A DNA stretch of 8,721 nt from Desulfofustis sp. (GTDB lineage Bacteria > Desulfobacterota > Desulfobulbia > Desulfobulbales > Desulfocapsaceae). The translations under genes and the position numbers were made by a program. The notes beneath the pieces are model-generated. The model did no database searches. It had not been told where the DNA came from and saw nothing but the letters and a program-made list of their open reading frames with translations. Below, in pieces: positions 1 to 6,568 of this stretch; position 1 is the first letter of the stretch, and each line of letters starts with the position of its first letter. The DNA is taken from the NCBI GenBank assembly GCA_030145365.1, contig JAQYVS010000445.1, positions 1 to 8,721 on the forward strand. The letters run 5' to 3'.

Positions 1-461
1 CAATTTGTCGCATATGATTGAAAGCCGGGACAGAATTATCCCAGGCCAAGGCAGGAACAGGGATCACCAAGGAGAGGTGGCCCCGGTTTTTAGGACAGGT
101 TGACGGCAAAAATAAGGTGGAAAGACAAAAATAAGCGGTACCAATTTAGCAGTAGCCTCCGAAACCTTCGTTTACATTGAAAATCAATAAGTTTTTAAAA
201 CCTAACTTTCTATTGTAGAATGAAAGGTTAGTTGATGGTAAAAGTTCACCAGCACCTCATCTTCGCTCATTTTGAACTTCTCGAATAACACAAGTATACT
301 TCGAAGTCCCAAATGAACGAATCTGAACCACTGGTAAACTTTTACAATTCCGAGTATTGCCAGATTTTATACCCTTGGTGAACTGTTACAGTTGATGTTC
401 ATTCAGAAACGAACAATTTCGTTCAAAATCAAGCAGGGTTATCAACAAAGGCTGAATACAA
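1..461. other. Leader/intergenic region upstream of malQ; no supported gene
   Basis: I find no supportable gene here. A plus-strand frame open from base 2 to a TGA at 101-103 and a minus-strand frame running off the left edge are both too short to judge. A weak sigma70-like pair, TTTACA (171-176) and TTTAAA (194-199) 17 bp apart, could serve malQ. It is followed by an imperfect hairpin (202-210 with 222-231, one bulged base). The right half carries the three 17-bp repeats listed separately, a 10-bp palindrome AAGTATACTT (292-301), and a 6-bp inverted repeat AACGAA/TTCGTT (408-423) about 40 bp before the malQ start. Confidence 0.4.
236..391. repeat. Three copies of a 17-bp motif, outer two inverted (IS-end-like or operator cluster)
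   Basis: The motif reads CTGGTGAACTTTTACCA on the minus strand at 236-252. It recurs on the plus strand at 331-347 (15 of 17 identical) and at 375-391 (13 of 17). The outer copies face each other about 120 bp apart, as terminal inverted repeats would. Repeated motifs of this general form remind me of the multiple end repeats of IS21-family elements, so the segment could be a solo end or a small non-autonomous relic. Binding sites for a regulator of malQ are an equally open explanation. No transposase reading frame is present. Confidence 0.5.
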
Positions 462-2000
462 ATGATGAAGCAACGAACCAGCGGCATATTACTTCATCCG
501 ACCTCACTGCCATCTGATTGGGGAATCGGTGACTTGGGGCCAGGAGCTTACGATTTTATAGACTTTCTCTGCGATGCCGGGCAGCGCATCTGGCAGATGC
601 TGCCTCTGGGGCCGACCGGATACGGTGATTCTCCCTATCAGTCACTCTCTGCGTTTGCCGGTAACCCCATGATTATCAGTCCGGATCTCTTGCTGGAAGA
701 GGGGTTGTTAACCAGTGGGGATATTGAAAAACCAGCCTTTTCTGATGATCATGTTGACTTTGCGTGTGTAATTCCCTTTAAGTCTGAACTTCTTAAAAAA
801 GCCCATGACAATTTTTTAGCCGACAAACCATCGAATATTGCACAGCGATACAGTCTGTTTTGTACGGAACATGCACATTGGCTGGACGATTATTGCCTAT
901 TTGCAGCCTTCAAGGGTTTTCATCAGAACGGACCTTGGACAAGCTGGCCCGAGGAGCTGATTCGACGCAGCCCCGAAGCGATCTCCACCTGGTCGGAAAA
1001 ACTTGAAAATGAGATAGAAGGGCACCGTTTCATTCAATTTCTCTTCTTTGATCAATGGGAGAAACTACACCGCTATGCAAACTACCAGGGAATCCGGATT
1101 ATTGGCGATATTCCTCTTTTTGTGGCGCATGATTCAAGTGATGTCTGGAGTAACCAGAAGTGGTTTTATCTAGACAAACAAGGTCAACCAACCTTCGTAG
1201 CAGGCGTGCCACCCGATTATTTCAGTAATACAGGACAGCGCTGGGGTAATCCGTTGTTTAACTGGGAACAGCTGAAGAATGATGGTTTTTCCTTCTGGAT
1301 CAAACGGGTTGAACTGCTCTCATTCATGTTCGATTTTATCCGCATAGATCACTTCAGAGGCTTTGCCAGTTACTGGGAGATCCCGGCCGATGAAGAGACA
1401 GCAATGAACGGCGTATGGAAAAAAGGACCGGGCAGCGAGATTTTTCATGCTATAGAACGTGATCTTGGCAGTGATATACCGATCATTGCCGAAGATCTGG
1501 GTGTCATTACCGAAGATGTAAAACAGATGCTCGATGAGCTCGGATTTCCGGGAATGGCTATCTTGCAGTTTGGTTTTGAGGCAGTAGAAGACGGAATTAA
1601 TACATCATTATTTCTGCCTCATAATCATCACTATAATCAGGTCGTCTACACAGGTACCCACGACAACGATACTGTTCGGGGATGGTGGAACATGCAATCC
1701 GAAGAGGTAAAAGATTTTACAAGACGTTATCTCAATACAGACGGCAAGATCATCCACAGAGATATGATTCGAACTGCTCTTTCATCTGTCGCTGCTCTTG
1801 CAATCTTTCCCCTTCAGGATTTGCTTGGTCTTGGAGGCGAAGCGCGTATGAACCTGCCGGGAAACTCCGGCGGCAACTGGCAATGGCGTTTTCTAGACAA
1901 GGATCTCTATTCAGACCTTGTAAACGATTTGTTAAAAATGACACAACTCTACGGCAGGGCAGGTGCAGTAGAGAGCAATACGGAGACTGAAACAGAATAG
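462..2000 (+). CDS. malQ: 4-alpha-glucanotransferase (amylomaltase, GH77)
   Basis: This cytoplasmic enzyme transfers alpha-1,4-glucan segments between maltodextrins, in maltodextrin or glycogen breakdown. The 512-residue length is normal for the bacterial GH77 short type. N-terminal TSGILLHPTSLPS (6-18) and the substrate-binding PLGPTGYGDSPYQ (48-60) are typical. The catalytic triad is visible: nucleophile D296 in RIDHFRGF, acid/base E344 in IIAEDLGVI, and transition-state stabiliser D401 in YTGTHDNDT. The flexible 250s loop (PPDYFSNTGQRWGNP, 250-264) is complete. The C-terminus ends in a short T/E-rich tail (NTETETE). ATG 462 is followed directly by a second ATG at 465. An AAAGG (447-451) lies 10 nt before the first, which I therefore prefer. 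No partner gene of glycogen metabolism is in the window, so it appears monocistronic here. Confidence 0.96.
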   Translation: MMKQRTSGILLHPTSLPSDWGIGDLGPGAYDFIDFLCDAGQRIWQMLPLGPTGYGDSPYQSLSAFAGNPMIISPDLLLEEGLLTSGDIEKPAFSDDHVDFACVIPFKSELLKKAHDNFLADKPSNIAQRYSLFCTEHAHWLDDYCLFAAFKGFHQNGPWTSWPEELIRRSPEAISTWSEKLENEIEGHRFIQFLFFDQWEKLHRYANYQGIRIIGDIPLFVAHDSSDVWSNQKWFYLDKQGQPTFVAGVPPDYFSNTGQRWGNPLFNWEQLKNDGFSFWIKRVELLSFMFDFIRIDHFRGFASYWEIPADEETAMNGVWKKGPGSEIFHAIERDLGSDIPIIAEDLGVITEDVKQMLDELGFPGMAILQFGFEAVEDGINTSLFLPHNHHYNQVVYTGTHDNDTVRGWWNMQSEEVKDFTRRYLNTDGKIIHRDMIRTALSSVAALAIFPLQDLLGLGGEARMNLPGNSGGNWQWRFLDKDLYSDLVNDLLKMTQLYGRAGAVESNTETETE

Positions 2001-2323
2001 ATTGAAAAGGATGAGGCAGGATTCCCGGCAACGGTAGGGACTATCCAAAATTAGATACATGCAAAAAAATAAGAATTTTACAGCATCGGTGAAACTCAAT
2101 GAAGATGGGCCTGGTTTTCCGTGCATGTAACATCCACCGGGTGTCGCATTTTCATCAACGGTAGATTGCTATCTGGGTTTGTACGATCGCGGTACCAGCG
2201 GGCGCTATTGAAAAGGCATTACGCTGGTCCTTGTTGTGAGGGCTTAATTCCCCCAAGCCAAGCGCATTCCCGGTGTCACCGGGAGGCCTTTGTTTGTCAT
2301 CTATGTGGATTTCATAAACACGA
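2001..2323. other. Non-coding stretch with several stem-loops downstream of malQ
   Basis: No convincing gene is present; a 68-codon frame at 2121-2327 lacks a ribosome binding site and resembles no family I know. From about 2120 the DNA becomes richer in G+C than the flanks and contains successive inverted repeats. These are ACCAGCG/CGCTGGT (2194-2200 with 2222-2228), GGCTT/AAGCC (2241-2245 with 2255-2259), and the strong hairpin at 2268-2284. The arrangement could be a structured RNA, a REP-like element, or a decayed mobile element. Confidence 0.4.
2268..2295 (+). terminator. Possible intrinsic terminator (malQ transcript)
   Basis: TCCCGGTG and CACCGGGA flank a single T (2268-2284), a perfect inverted repeat that can fold as a 7-bp stem with a GTC triloop. 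It is followed after GGCC by a T-rich run, TTTGTTTGTC. The gap between stem and T-run, and the 270-nt distance from the malQ stop, make this only a moderate candidate. Confidence 0.4.
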
Positions 2324-2352
2324 TTGACAATAGTATTAATAAATTGTATTAT
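2324..2352 (+). promoter_or_regulatory. Sigma70-like promoter for the small lipoprotein gene
   Basis: A perfect -35 box TTGACA (2324-2329) is separated by exactly 17 bp from TATTAT (2347-2352), a 5-of-6 match to the -10 consensus. Transcription would start near 2359, giving a leader of roughly 48 nt before the ATG at 2407. This is the best promoter in the window by consensus. Confidence 0.75.
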
Positions 2353-2406
2353 TTAGTTTGGGGTTACGAATGGAATTCAGATCAAAAACCGAGGGAGAAT
2401 AAAACA

Positions 2407-2607
2407 ATGATTAAAAAAATGCTTGCAGTGGCCATTGGCCTGATGATGATGGGTATGATTGGTTGCAGTGGAGACGAAGCAGAAACGGCTGCAGATGCTA
2501 CTAAAGATGCAGCACAAAGTACAGTAGAAGCGGGTAAAGAAGTGATTCATGATACTGCTGAAGCCACCGAAGAAACTGCCCATGATGTCAAAAAATCGAT
2601 GGAGTAA
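2407..2607 (+). CDS. Small alanine/glutamate-rich lipoprotein (66 aa)
   Basis: This is a short, probably outer-membrane-anchored lipoprotein of unknown specific function. The N-terminus is MIKK followed by a hydrophobic methionine-rich stretch (5-18) and a lipobox-like MIGC with the candidate lipidated cysteine at C20. Ser at +2 (S21) would favour outer-membrane sorting. The mature part (21-66) is highly charged and rich in A, E, D, T and K, with repeating patterns such as ATKDAAQ and AEATEETA. It probably forms an amphipathic helix or coiled coil, loosely like entericidin or LEA-like stress proteins. ATG 2407 is chosen over an upstream in-frame ATG at 2290 because a GAGGGAG Shine-Dalgarno (2391-2397) sits 9 nt before it and the signal peptide starts there. 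A strong promoter and terminator frame it as a single-gene unit that is probably well expressed. Confidence 0.85.
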   Translation: MIKKMLAVAIGLMMMGMIGCSGDEAETAADATKDAAQSTVEAGKEVIHDTAEATEETAHDVKKSME

Positions 2608-2632
2608 TTCCTTACCCATTTGACTTTTATTC

Positions 2633-2676
2633 AATCCCCTTCGTCTATCTGACGACGGGGATTTGTTTTTACTTTT
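2633..2676 (+). terminator. Intrinsic terminator after the small lipoprotein gene
   Basis: The left arm (2633-2645) and right arm (2651-2663) pair over 13 positions with one mismatch around a 5-nt loop (TATCT). The stem is followed by TGTTTTTACTTTT, a clear U-tract. It lies 25 nt after the lipoprotein stop and insulates that gene from katG. Confidence 0.88.
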
Positions 2677-2784
2677 GCGCTAACACCCATCCAGTTTGCT
2701 TCCTGGAGATTGTTCCCCAAAACTACAAGTAATAAGATAAATCTGTTAATTCGGTTAGTTAATACAATAATGGGAGATAACATT

Positions 2785-4962
2785 ATGAGTGGCAACGGTA
2801 AGTGCCCAGTAACGGGCGTAGGTAGCAAACCTTCTGCAAGCCGTGGAACGTCGAACCGGGATTGGTGGCCGAACAAATTGGATTTGGATATATTGCGCCA
2901 ACATTCCACCAAGTCTAATCCGATGGGCGAGGATTTTAACTACGCTGAAGAATTCAAAAGTCTGGGTCTCGATGCCGTGAAGAAGGATCTCCATGAACTG
3001 ATGACCGATTCACAAGACTGGTGGCCGGCGGATTACGGCCACTACGGACCCATGTTCATTCGCATGGCATGGCACAGCGCGGGTACCTATCGCACCGCCG
3101 ATGGCCGCGGCGGTGGAGGGACTGGCAACCAGCGCTTTGCGCCCGTCAACAGTTGGCCCGACAACGTAAACCTCGATAAGGCACGCAGGCTGCTTTGGCC
3201 GATCAAACAGAAGTATGGCCGGAAAATCTCCTGGGCCGACCTGATGATTCTCACTGGCAATGTCGCTCTGGAATCGATGGGATTCAAGACCTTCGGTTTC
3301 GCCGGCGGGCGTGAGGACATCTGGGAGCCGGAGAAAGACATCTATTGGGGAGCAGAGGAAACCTGGCTTGGCGACAAACGCTACTCCGGTGACCGGGAAC
3401 TCAAGAATCCTCTCGCCGCCGTGCAGATGGGTCTGATTTACGTGAATCCGGAAGGGCCCAACGGCGAACCAGATCCAATCAAGTCCGGCCGGGACGTTAG
3501 GGTGACGTTCGCACGCATGGCAATGAACGACGAGGAGACAGTTGCGCTCACCATTGGCGGACACACCTTTGGTAAATGCCACGGCGCCGGCGATCCGTCA
3601 CTAGTCGGGCCTGAACCCGAGGCTGCTGGTATCGAAGAGCAGTGCCTCGGCTGGAAGAGTAGTTATGGCAGCGGTAAAGGTGCAGATCAGATTGGCAGCG
3701 GTTTGGAAGGCGCATGGACTCCGACCCCGACTCAGTGGGACACCAGCTATTTGGACATGCTGTTCGGCAACGAGTGGGAACTGACCAAGAGTCCCGCCGG
3801 CGCCCAGCAGTGGACGCCTAAAGAGGCGACTGACAACAATCAGGCACCGGCAGCTGACGATCCGTCGAAGCGGGTCCCGATCATCATGACCACCGCGGAC
3901 ATGGCTATGCGGATGGACCCAATCTACGAGCCGATTGCACGACGCTTCCATGAAAACCCGGAAGAGTTAGCAGACGCCTTCGCCCGCGCGTGGTTCAAGC
4001 TGACCCATCGCGACATGGGCCCTCGCGCACGCTATCTCGGCCCGGAAGTTCCTGGCGAAGAGCTTATTTGGCAAGATCCGGTCCCTGAAGTCGATCATGA
4101 ACTGATCGATGACAATGACATCGCCACACTTAAGGGCAAGATCCTTGATTCCGGTCTGTCTATCTCCGAGTTGGTTTCAACGGCCTGGGCATCAGCTTCG
4201 ACCTTTCGTGGTTCCGACATGCGTGGTGGTGCGAACGGTGCCCGCATTCGTCTGGCGCCCCAGAAGGATTGGGACGTCAACCAGCCGGATCAATTGGCGA
4301 AAGTGTTGAAGACACTGGAAGGCATCCAAAGTGAGTTCGACAAGACGGTCTCCATGGCTGACCTGATCGTGTTGGCGGGTTGCGCGGGTGTTGAGCAAGC
4401 GGCCAAGAATGGTGGTAACGATGTGACTGTTCCGTTCAAACCGGGCCGCATGGATGCCTCACAGGAGCAAACCGATGTTAAGGCCTTCTCTTTACTGGAG
4501 CCGGAAGCAGATGGTTTTCGCAATTACCTCAAGACCAAATACACCATATCGGCTGAGGAGATGCTGGTCGATCGGGCACAATTGCTGACACTGACCCCGC
4601 CTGAGATGACGGTTCTCGTTGGTGGTATGCGAGTCTTGAATACCAACTTCGATCAGTCCCAAAACGGTGTCTTCACCAGCCGGCAAGATACGCTAACCAA
4701 CGACTTCTTCGTAAACCTGCTCGATATGGGTACTACCTGGAAAGCGGTCTCTGAAGACGACGACCAGTTTGAAGGCAGCGATCGCGTAACGGGTGAATCT
4801 AAGTGGGCCGGCACTCGTATCGACCTGATCTTTGGTTCAAATTCCGAACTTCGCGCCCTGGCTGAAGTCTACGGAAGTGCAGATTCGCAGGAGCAGTTTG
4901 TCTATGACTTTGTGGCGGCCTGGAACAAGGTAATGAACCTAGACCGCTTTGACCTCGGCTGA
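2785..4962 (+). CDS. katG: Catalase-peroxidase (haem b)
   Basis: This bifunctional enzyme removes hydrogen peroxide by catalase and broad peroxidase activity; without a signal peptide it is cytoplasmic. The 725-residue length is normal. The N-terminal catalytic domain has the distal triad R93, W96, H97 (FIRMAWHSAGTYR) and the Trp-Tyr-Met adduct residues W96, Y219 and M245. It also has proximal H260 (GGHTFGK) with partners W311 and D371, and the mobile arginine R409 in KLTHRD. S305 is the residue matching Ser315 of the M. tuberculosis enzyme. The degenerate C-terminal peroxidase-like domain (about 435-725) is complete. I chose ATG 2785 because GGGAG (2772-2776) precedes it by 8 nt and the protein then begins MSGNGKCPVTG, as in relatives; the frame stays open upstream to ATGs at 2710 and 2770. 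A weak promoter, TTGTTC (2710-2715) and TAAGAT (2733-2738), is possible; I see no clear OxyR or PerR box. G+C is visibly higher than in neighbouring genes. Confidence 0.98.
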   Translation: MSGNGKCPVTGVGSKPSASRGTSNRDWWPNKLDLDILRQHSTKSNPMGEDFNYAEEFKSLGLDAVKKDLHELMTDSQDWWPADYGHYGPMFIRMAWHSAGTYRTADGRGGGGTGNQRFAPVNSWPDNVNLDKARRLLWPIKQKYGRKISWADLMILTGNVALESMGFKTFGFAGGREDIWEPEKDIYWGAEETWLGDKRYSGDRELKNPLAAVQMGLIYVNPEGPNGEPDPIKSGRDVRVTFARMAMNDEETVALTIGGHTFGKCHGAGDPSLVGPEPEAAGIEEQCLGWKSSYGSGKGADQIGSGLEGAWTPTPTQWDTSYLDMLFGNEWELTKSPAGAQQWTPKEATDNNQAPAADDPSKRVPIIMTTADMAMRMDPIYEPIARRFHENPEELADAFARAWFKLTHRDMGPRARYLGPEVPGEELIWQDPVPEVDHELIDDNDIATLKGKILDSGLSISELVSTAWASASTFRGSDMRGGANGARIRLAPQKDWDVNQPDQLAKVLKTLEGIQSEFDKTVSMADLIVLAGCAGVEQAAKNGGNDVTVPFKPGRMDASQEQTDVKAFSLLEPEADGFRNYLKTKYTISAEEMLVDRAQLLTLTPPEMTVLVGGMRVLNTNFDQSQNGVFTSRQDTLTNDFFVNLLDMGTTWKAVSEDDDQFEGSDRVTGESKWAGTRIDLIFGSNSELRALAEVYGSADSQEQFVYDFVAAWNKVMNLDRFDLG

Positions 4963-5091
4963 TCGTAGTAAAAAAGTCTTAGAGGGCTTCTGGAGAGTAT
5001 TTTGAACTGAAAATCGGACGATCGGGAAGAGATAATTGCCACAGATTTACGGATGTTTTGAACTTTCAAAGAAGCCATTAGCAACATATAA

Positions 5092-5125
5092 GCGCGGCGT
5101 TTCAATATAATCTGAAACGTCGCGT
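5092..5125 (+). terminator. Hairpin downstream of katG, possible terminator
   Basis: Arms 5092-5104 and 5113-5125 pair over 13 positions with two G-U wobbles in RNA, around an 8-nt loop (ATATAATC). Only a weak T-rich stretch (TTTGAGTT) follows, and it is 130 nt past the katG stop. It could therefore be a terminator with a poor U-tract or another structured element. Confidence 0.4.
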
Positions 5126-5286
5126 TTGAGTTAGGCATCTACCGTCTACAGGTCACAGAACCGAAGCCAGGAGAGACAAACACAGCCGCAACTGAAGTGC
5201 GAATTAACGTAGTGCCATCAACCGCGCTGGTATTTATCAGGATGTCCTTCTCTTTCTTGATTAATTCTTTCTATTGTATCTTGTCA

Positions 5287-5319
5287 TCGAACATGTCGAC
5301 TCACAGTCGTCATGTTCGA
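5287..5319. repeat. 33-bp near-perfect inverted repeat
   Basis: TCGAACATG (5287-5295) and CATGTTCGA (5311-5319) are exact reverse complements. Inside them CGACT (5297-5301) and AGTCG (5305-5309) also pair, separated by a CAC triloop; only one T-T pair (5296/5310) is mismatched. No T-run follows on either strand, so a terminator is unlikely. Its function is unknown; it could be a protein-binding palindrome or a structured RNA or DNA hairpin. Confidence 0.6.
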
Positions 5320-5519
5320 AGATTTTCACCATACGTTCAATCTTGCTTTGCTTCTCATTGACTGGTCCTGCGACTTTCTTTCAATCTGCCAAAGCACACC
5401 CGATCACTGGCAACTATCAGTTTAAGGGAACATATAGCAATCGCCCTTCAAAGAGGATACCATTCGCTTTGAACCATTTCACGGATGGGAATTAAAAATG
5501 AAAAGATAGTACCAATGGC

Positions 5520-5611
5520 AATCTCAACCAAATTTTATTTTAGTCAAGTTGAGATTTATCGTAAACTTCCAAGAGAACGATCTTGGCTCATTATTCTCAA
5601 CTCTTGAGATT
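5520..5611. repeat. Cluster of AATCTCAAC-type inverted repeats at the 3' end of the glutaredoxin-like gene
   Basis: AATCTCAAC (5520-5528) and its exact complement GTTGAGATT (5548-5556) face each other. A second pair, TCTCAA/TTGAGA (5595-5600 with 5604-5609, loop CTC), repeats the same core next to the minus-strand stop codon. Between them CCAAGA/TCTTGG (5569-5574 with 5581-5586) forms another small stem. On the minus strand these follow the gene immediately and may act together in termination or mRNA stability, though no run of Ts follows them. Confidence 0.45.
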
Positions 5612-6046
5612 TCATTTCAGAGCACTTGTGTACCGTTGCGGTGAGTAGCCGTGGATTGCTGTGCCATTGACAATTGCAAACGGCACCCCTCTCTTAGCAT
5701 CCAACTGTTTTTTTCTGGCCGCTGCCTGCGCGTCTTTTTCTATGTCATAAGCTTTGTAGGAGATGCCTTTGGACTTGAAAAACTGTTTGGCCTGTTTGCA
5801 ATACGGACACCAACTGGTCACATAGAGTTCAACCTGGTTTTGTTGAGCAATTCGCTGTGATGATGATTTTTTGGCAGGTTTACTTCTCTTTGCATAGTCA
5901 GCCGGTGGCGGGTAATAGGTTCTGCGAACTACACCGTTCTTGTCTGTCCAGGTATAGAGAGTTTTGGAAAAGGTAGGAGCTGCCAACAGTAACTGCATAG
6001 CAAGTGGGAGGCAGAAAATCATTAGACAGATACGGGACAGTTTCAT
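5612..6046 (-). CDS. Secreted DUF4124-glutaredoxin domain protein
   Basis: This is a predicted periplasmic thiol-redox protein of 144 residues. A signal peptide or anchor occupies about 1-27. Next comes a short DUF4124-type segment (LYTWTDKNGVVRRTYYPPP, 30-48), a basic serine-rich linker (52-70), and a glutaredoxin/NrdH-like thioredoxin fold from about 72. The active site is C80-P-Y-C83 in TSWCPYC, the classic dithiol glutaredoxin motif. The cis-proline lies in GVP (P122), and the usual GG glutathione-binding pair is replaced by IHGY (131-134). The export signal suggests it acts outside the glutathione-rich cytoplasm, so its reductant is unclear. ATG at 6046 is preceded by GGAG (complement of 6054-6057) with 7-nt spacing. 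It lies 163 nt downstream of the EF-hand gene on the same strand; co-transcription is possible but not shown. The DUF4124-glutaredoxin pairing recurs in proteobacteria from family knowledge. Confidence 0.88.
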   Translation of the reverse strand: MKLSRICLMIFCLPLAMQLLLAAPTFSKTLYTWTDKNGVVRRTYYPPPADYAKRSKPAKKSSSQRIAQQNQVELYVTSWCPYCKQAKQFFKSKGISYKAYDIEKDAQAAARKKQLDAKRGVPFAIVNGTAIHGYSPQRYTSALK

Positions 6047-6209
6047 TATAAATCTCCAGTTGATGGAAACAAACTACAGTAGAAATAATAGGTTTTGGAA
6101 ACAGTAAGAAATTAAGATCTTCGATGTGGCAATATTAACCTTAAGTTCAGTGGTTTTTTAAACGCTCAGCATTTCAGAAGCCCAACAGAAACGCCTTGAT
6201 AGTATTCAT

Positions 6210-6470
6210 TTATTTAATACTCTTGGGGCAACTTATATAAGCAGTCAAACCATCCTTTAACCAAAAATACTCAATACAGTCGGGTTGGCCTGTAACTTTT
6301 CGCTTGTCAATATCTATAGAATTTAACGCTTCCCCTATAGAAACCAACCCTGATCTATTTCTATCAATATACAATAGAGGTAACGGAGAGACGGCAAGAA
6401 TACTTGCGTATGTCGTTGAAAATACCGCCATCAGTCCTATACAAATATATCCTGCTCTTTTTATGATCAT
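6210..6470 (-). CDS. Small membrane-anchored or secreted protein with one EF-hand loop (86 aa)
   Basis: I do not recognise a named family. An uncleaved or cleavable hydrophobic N-terminus spans about 6-34. It is followed by a textbook 12-residue EF-hand calcium loop, DRNRSGLVSIGE (36-47), with ligands D36, N38, S40, S44 and E47 and the invariant G41. The C-terminal part (60-81) contains C65 and C81, which could form a disulfide outside the cytoplasm, and ends in KDGLTAYISC. A single EF-hand would need a partner, a dimer or a structural role to bind calcium well. ATG at 6470 has an AGGA ribosome binding site about 8 nt upstream on the minus strand. A TATAAT box and palindrome lie upstream (6520-6538). 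An overlapping plus-strand frame (6304-6630) is judged a shadow because it lacks these signals. Confidence 0.72.
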   Translation of the reverse strand: MIIKRAGYICIGLMAVFSTTYASILAVSPLPLLYIDRNRSGLVSIGEALNSIDIDKRKVTGQPDCIEYFWLKDGLTAYISCPKSIK

Positions 6471-6519
6471 ATTGAATATCCTATCAGTGTTAATATATGG
6501 AAAATGTCCAAGATATCAA

Positions 6520-6538
6520 ATTATAACGCGGACGCGTT
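6520..6538 (-). promoter_or_regulatory. -10 box with adjacent palindromic operator-like site for the EF-hand gene
   Basis: On the minus strand a perfect TATAAT (complement of 6520-6525) lies 50 bp before the EF-hand start. Directly upstream, and sharing one base pair with it, is a perfect palindrome AACGCG-GA-CGCGTT (6525-6538), sharply G+C rich in an AT-rich region. No -35 consensus is present at 17 bp. This arrangement is what a regulator-controlled promoter looks like, but the regulator is unknown. Confidence 0.5.
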
Positions 6539-6568
6539 TTCCGCTTATTCCGATATTAAGGAGAAAAA

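Larger units (their letters stand above)
4963..5611. other. Long non-coding stretch between katG and the glutaredoxin-like gene
   Basis: No supported gene lies here. The stretch contains the hairpin at 5092-5125, the long inverted repeat at 5287-5319, and a cluster of TCTCAA-type repeats at 5520-5611. A plus-strand frame at 5274-5495 reads through a signal-peptide-like segment ending SAKA (with HPITGNY following). It has no ATG or ribosome binding site, so it may be a relic or chance. The katG and glutaredoxin genes converge on this region. Confidence 0.45.

Noticed and set aside
1..103. Possible C-terminal end of an upstream plus-strand gene, or a minus-strand gene running off the left edge
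   Set aside because: Both are under 60 codons here, neither has a start signal or family resemblance, and the choice between them cannot be made.
2121..2327. 68-codon plus-strand frame after malQ
   Set aside because: It has no ribosome binding site and no family resemblance, and it runs through several stem-loops; it is better explained as non-coding DNA.
3010..3582. 190-codon minus-strand open frame inside katG
   Set aside because: It is fully antisense to a certain gene; long antisense frames are expected in G+C-rich coding DNA, and the peptide looks like no known protein.
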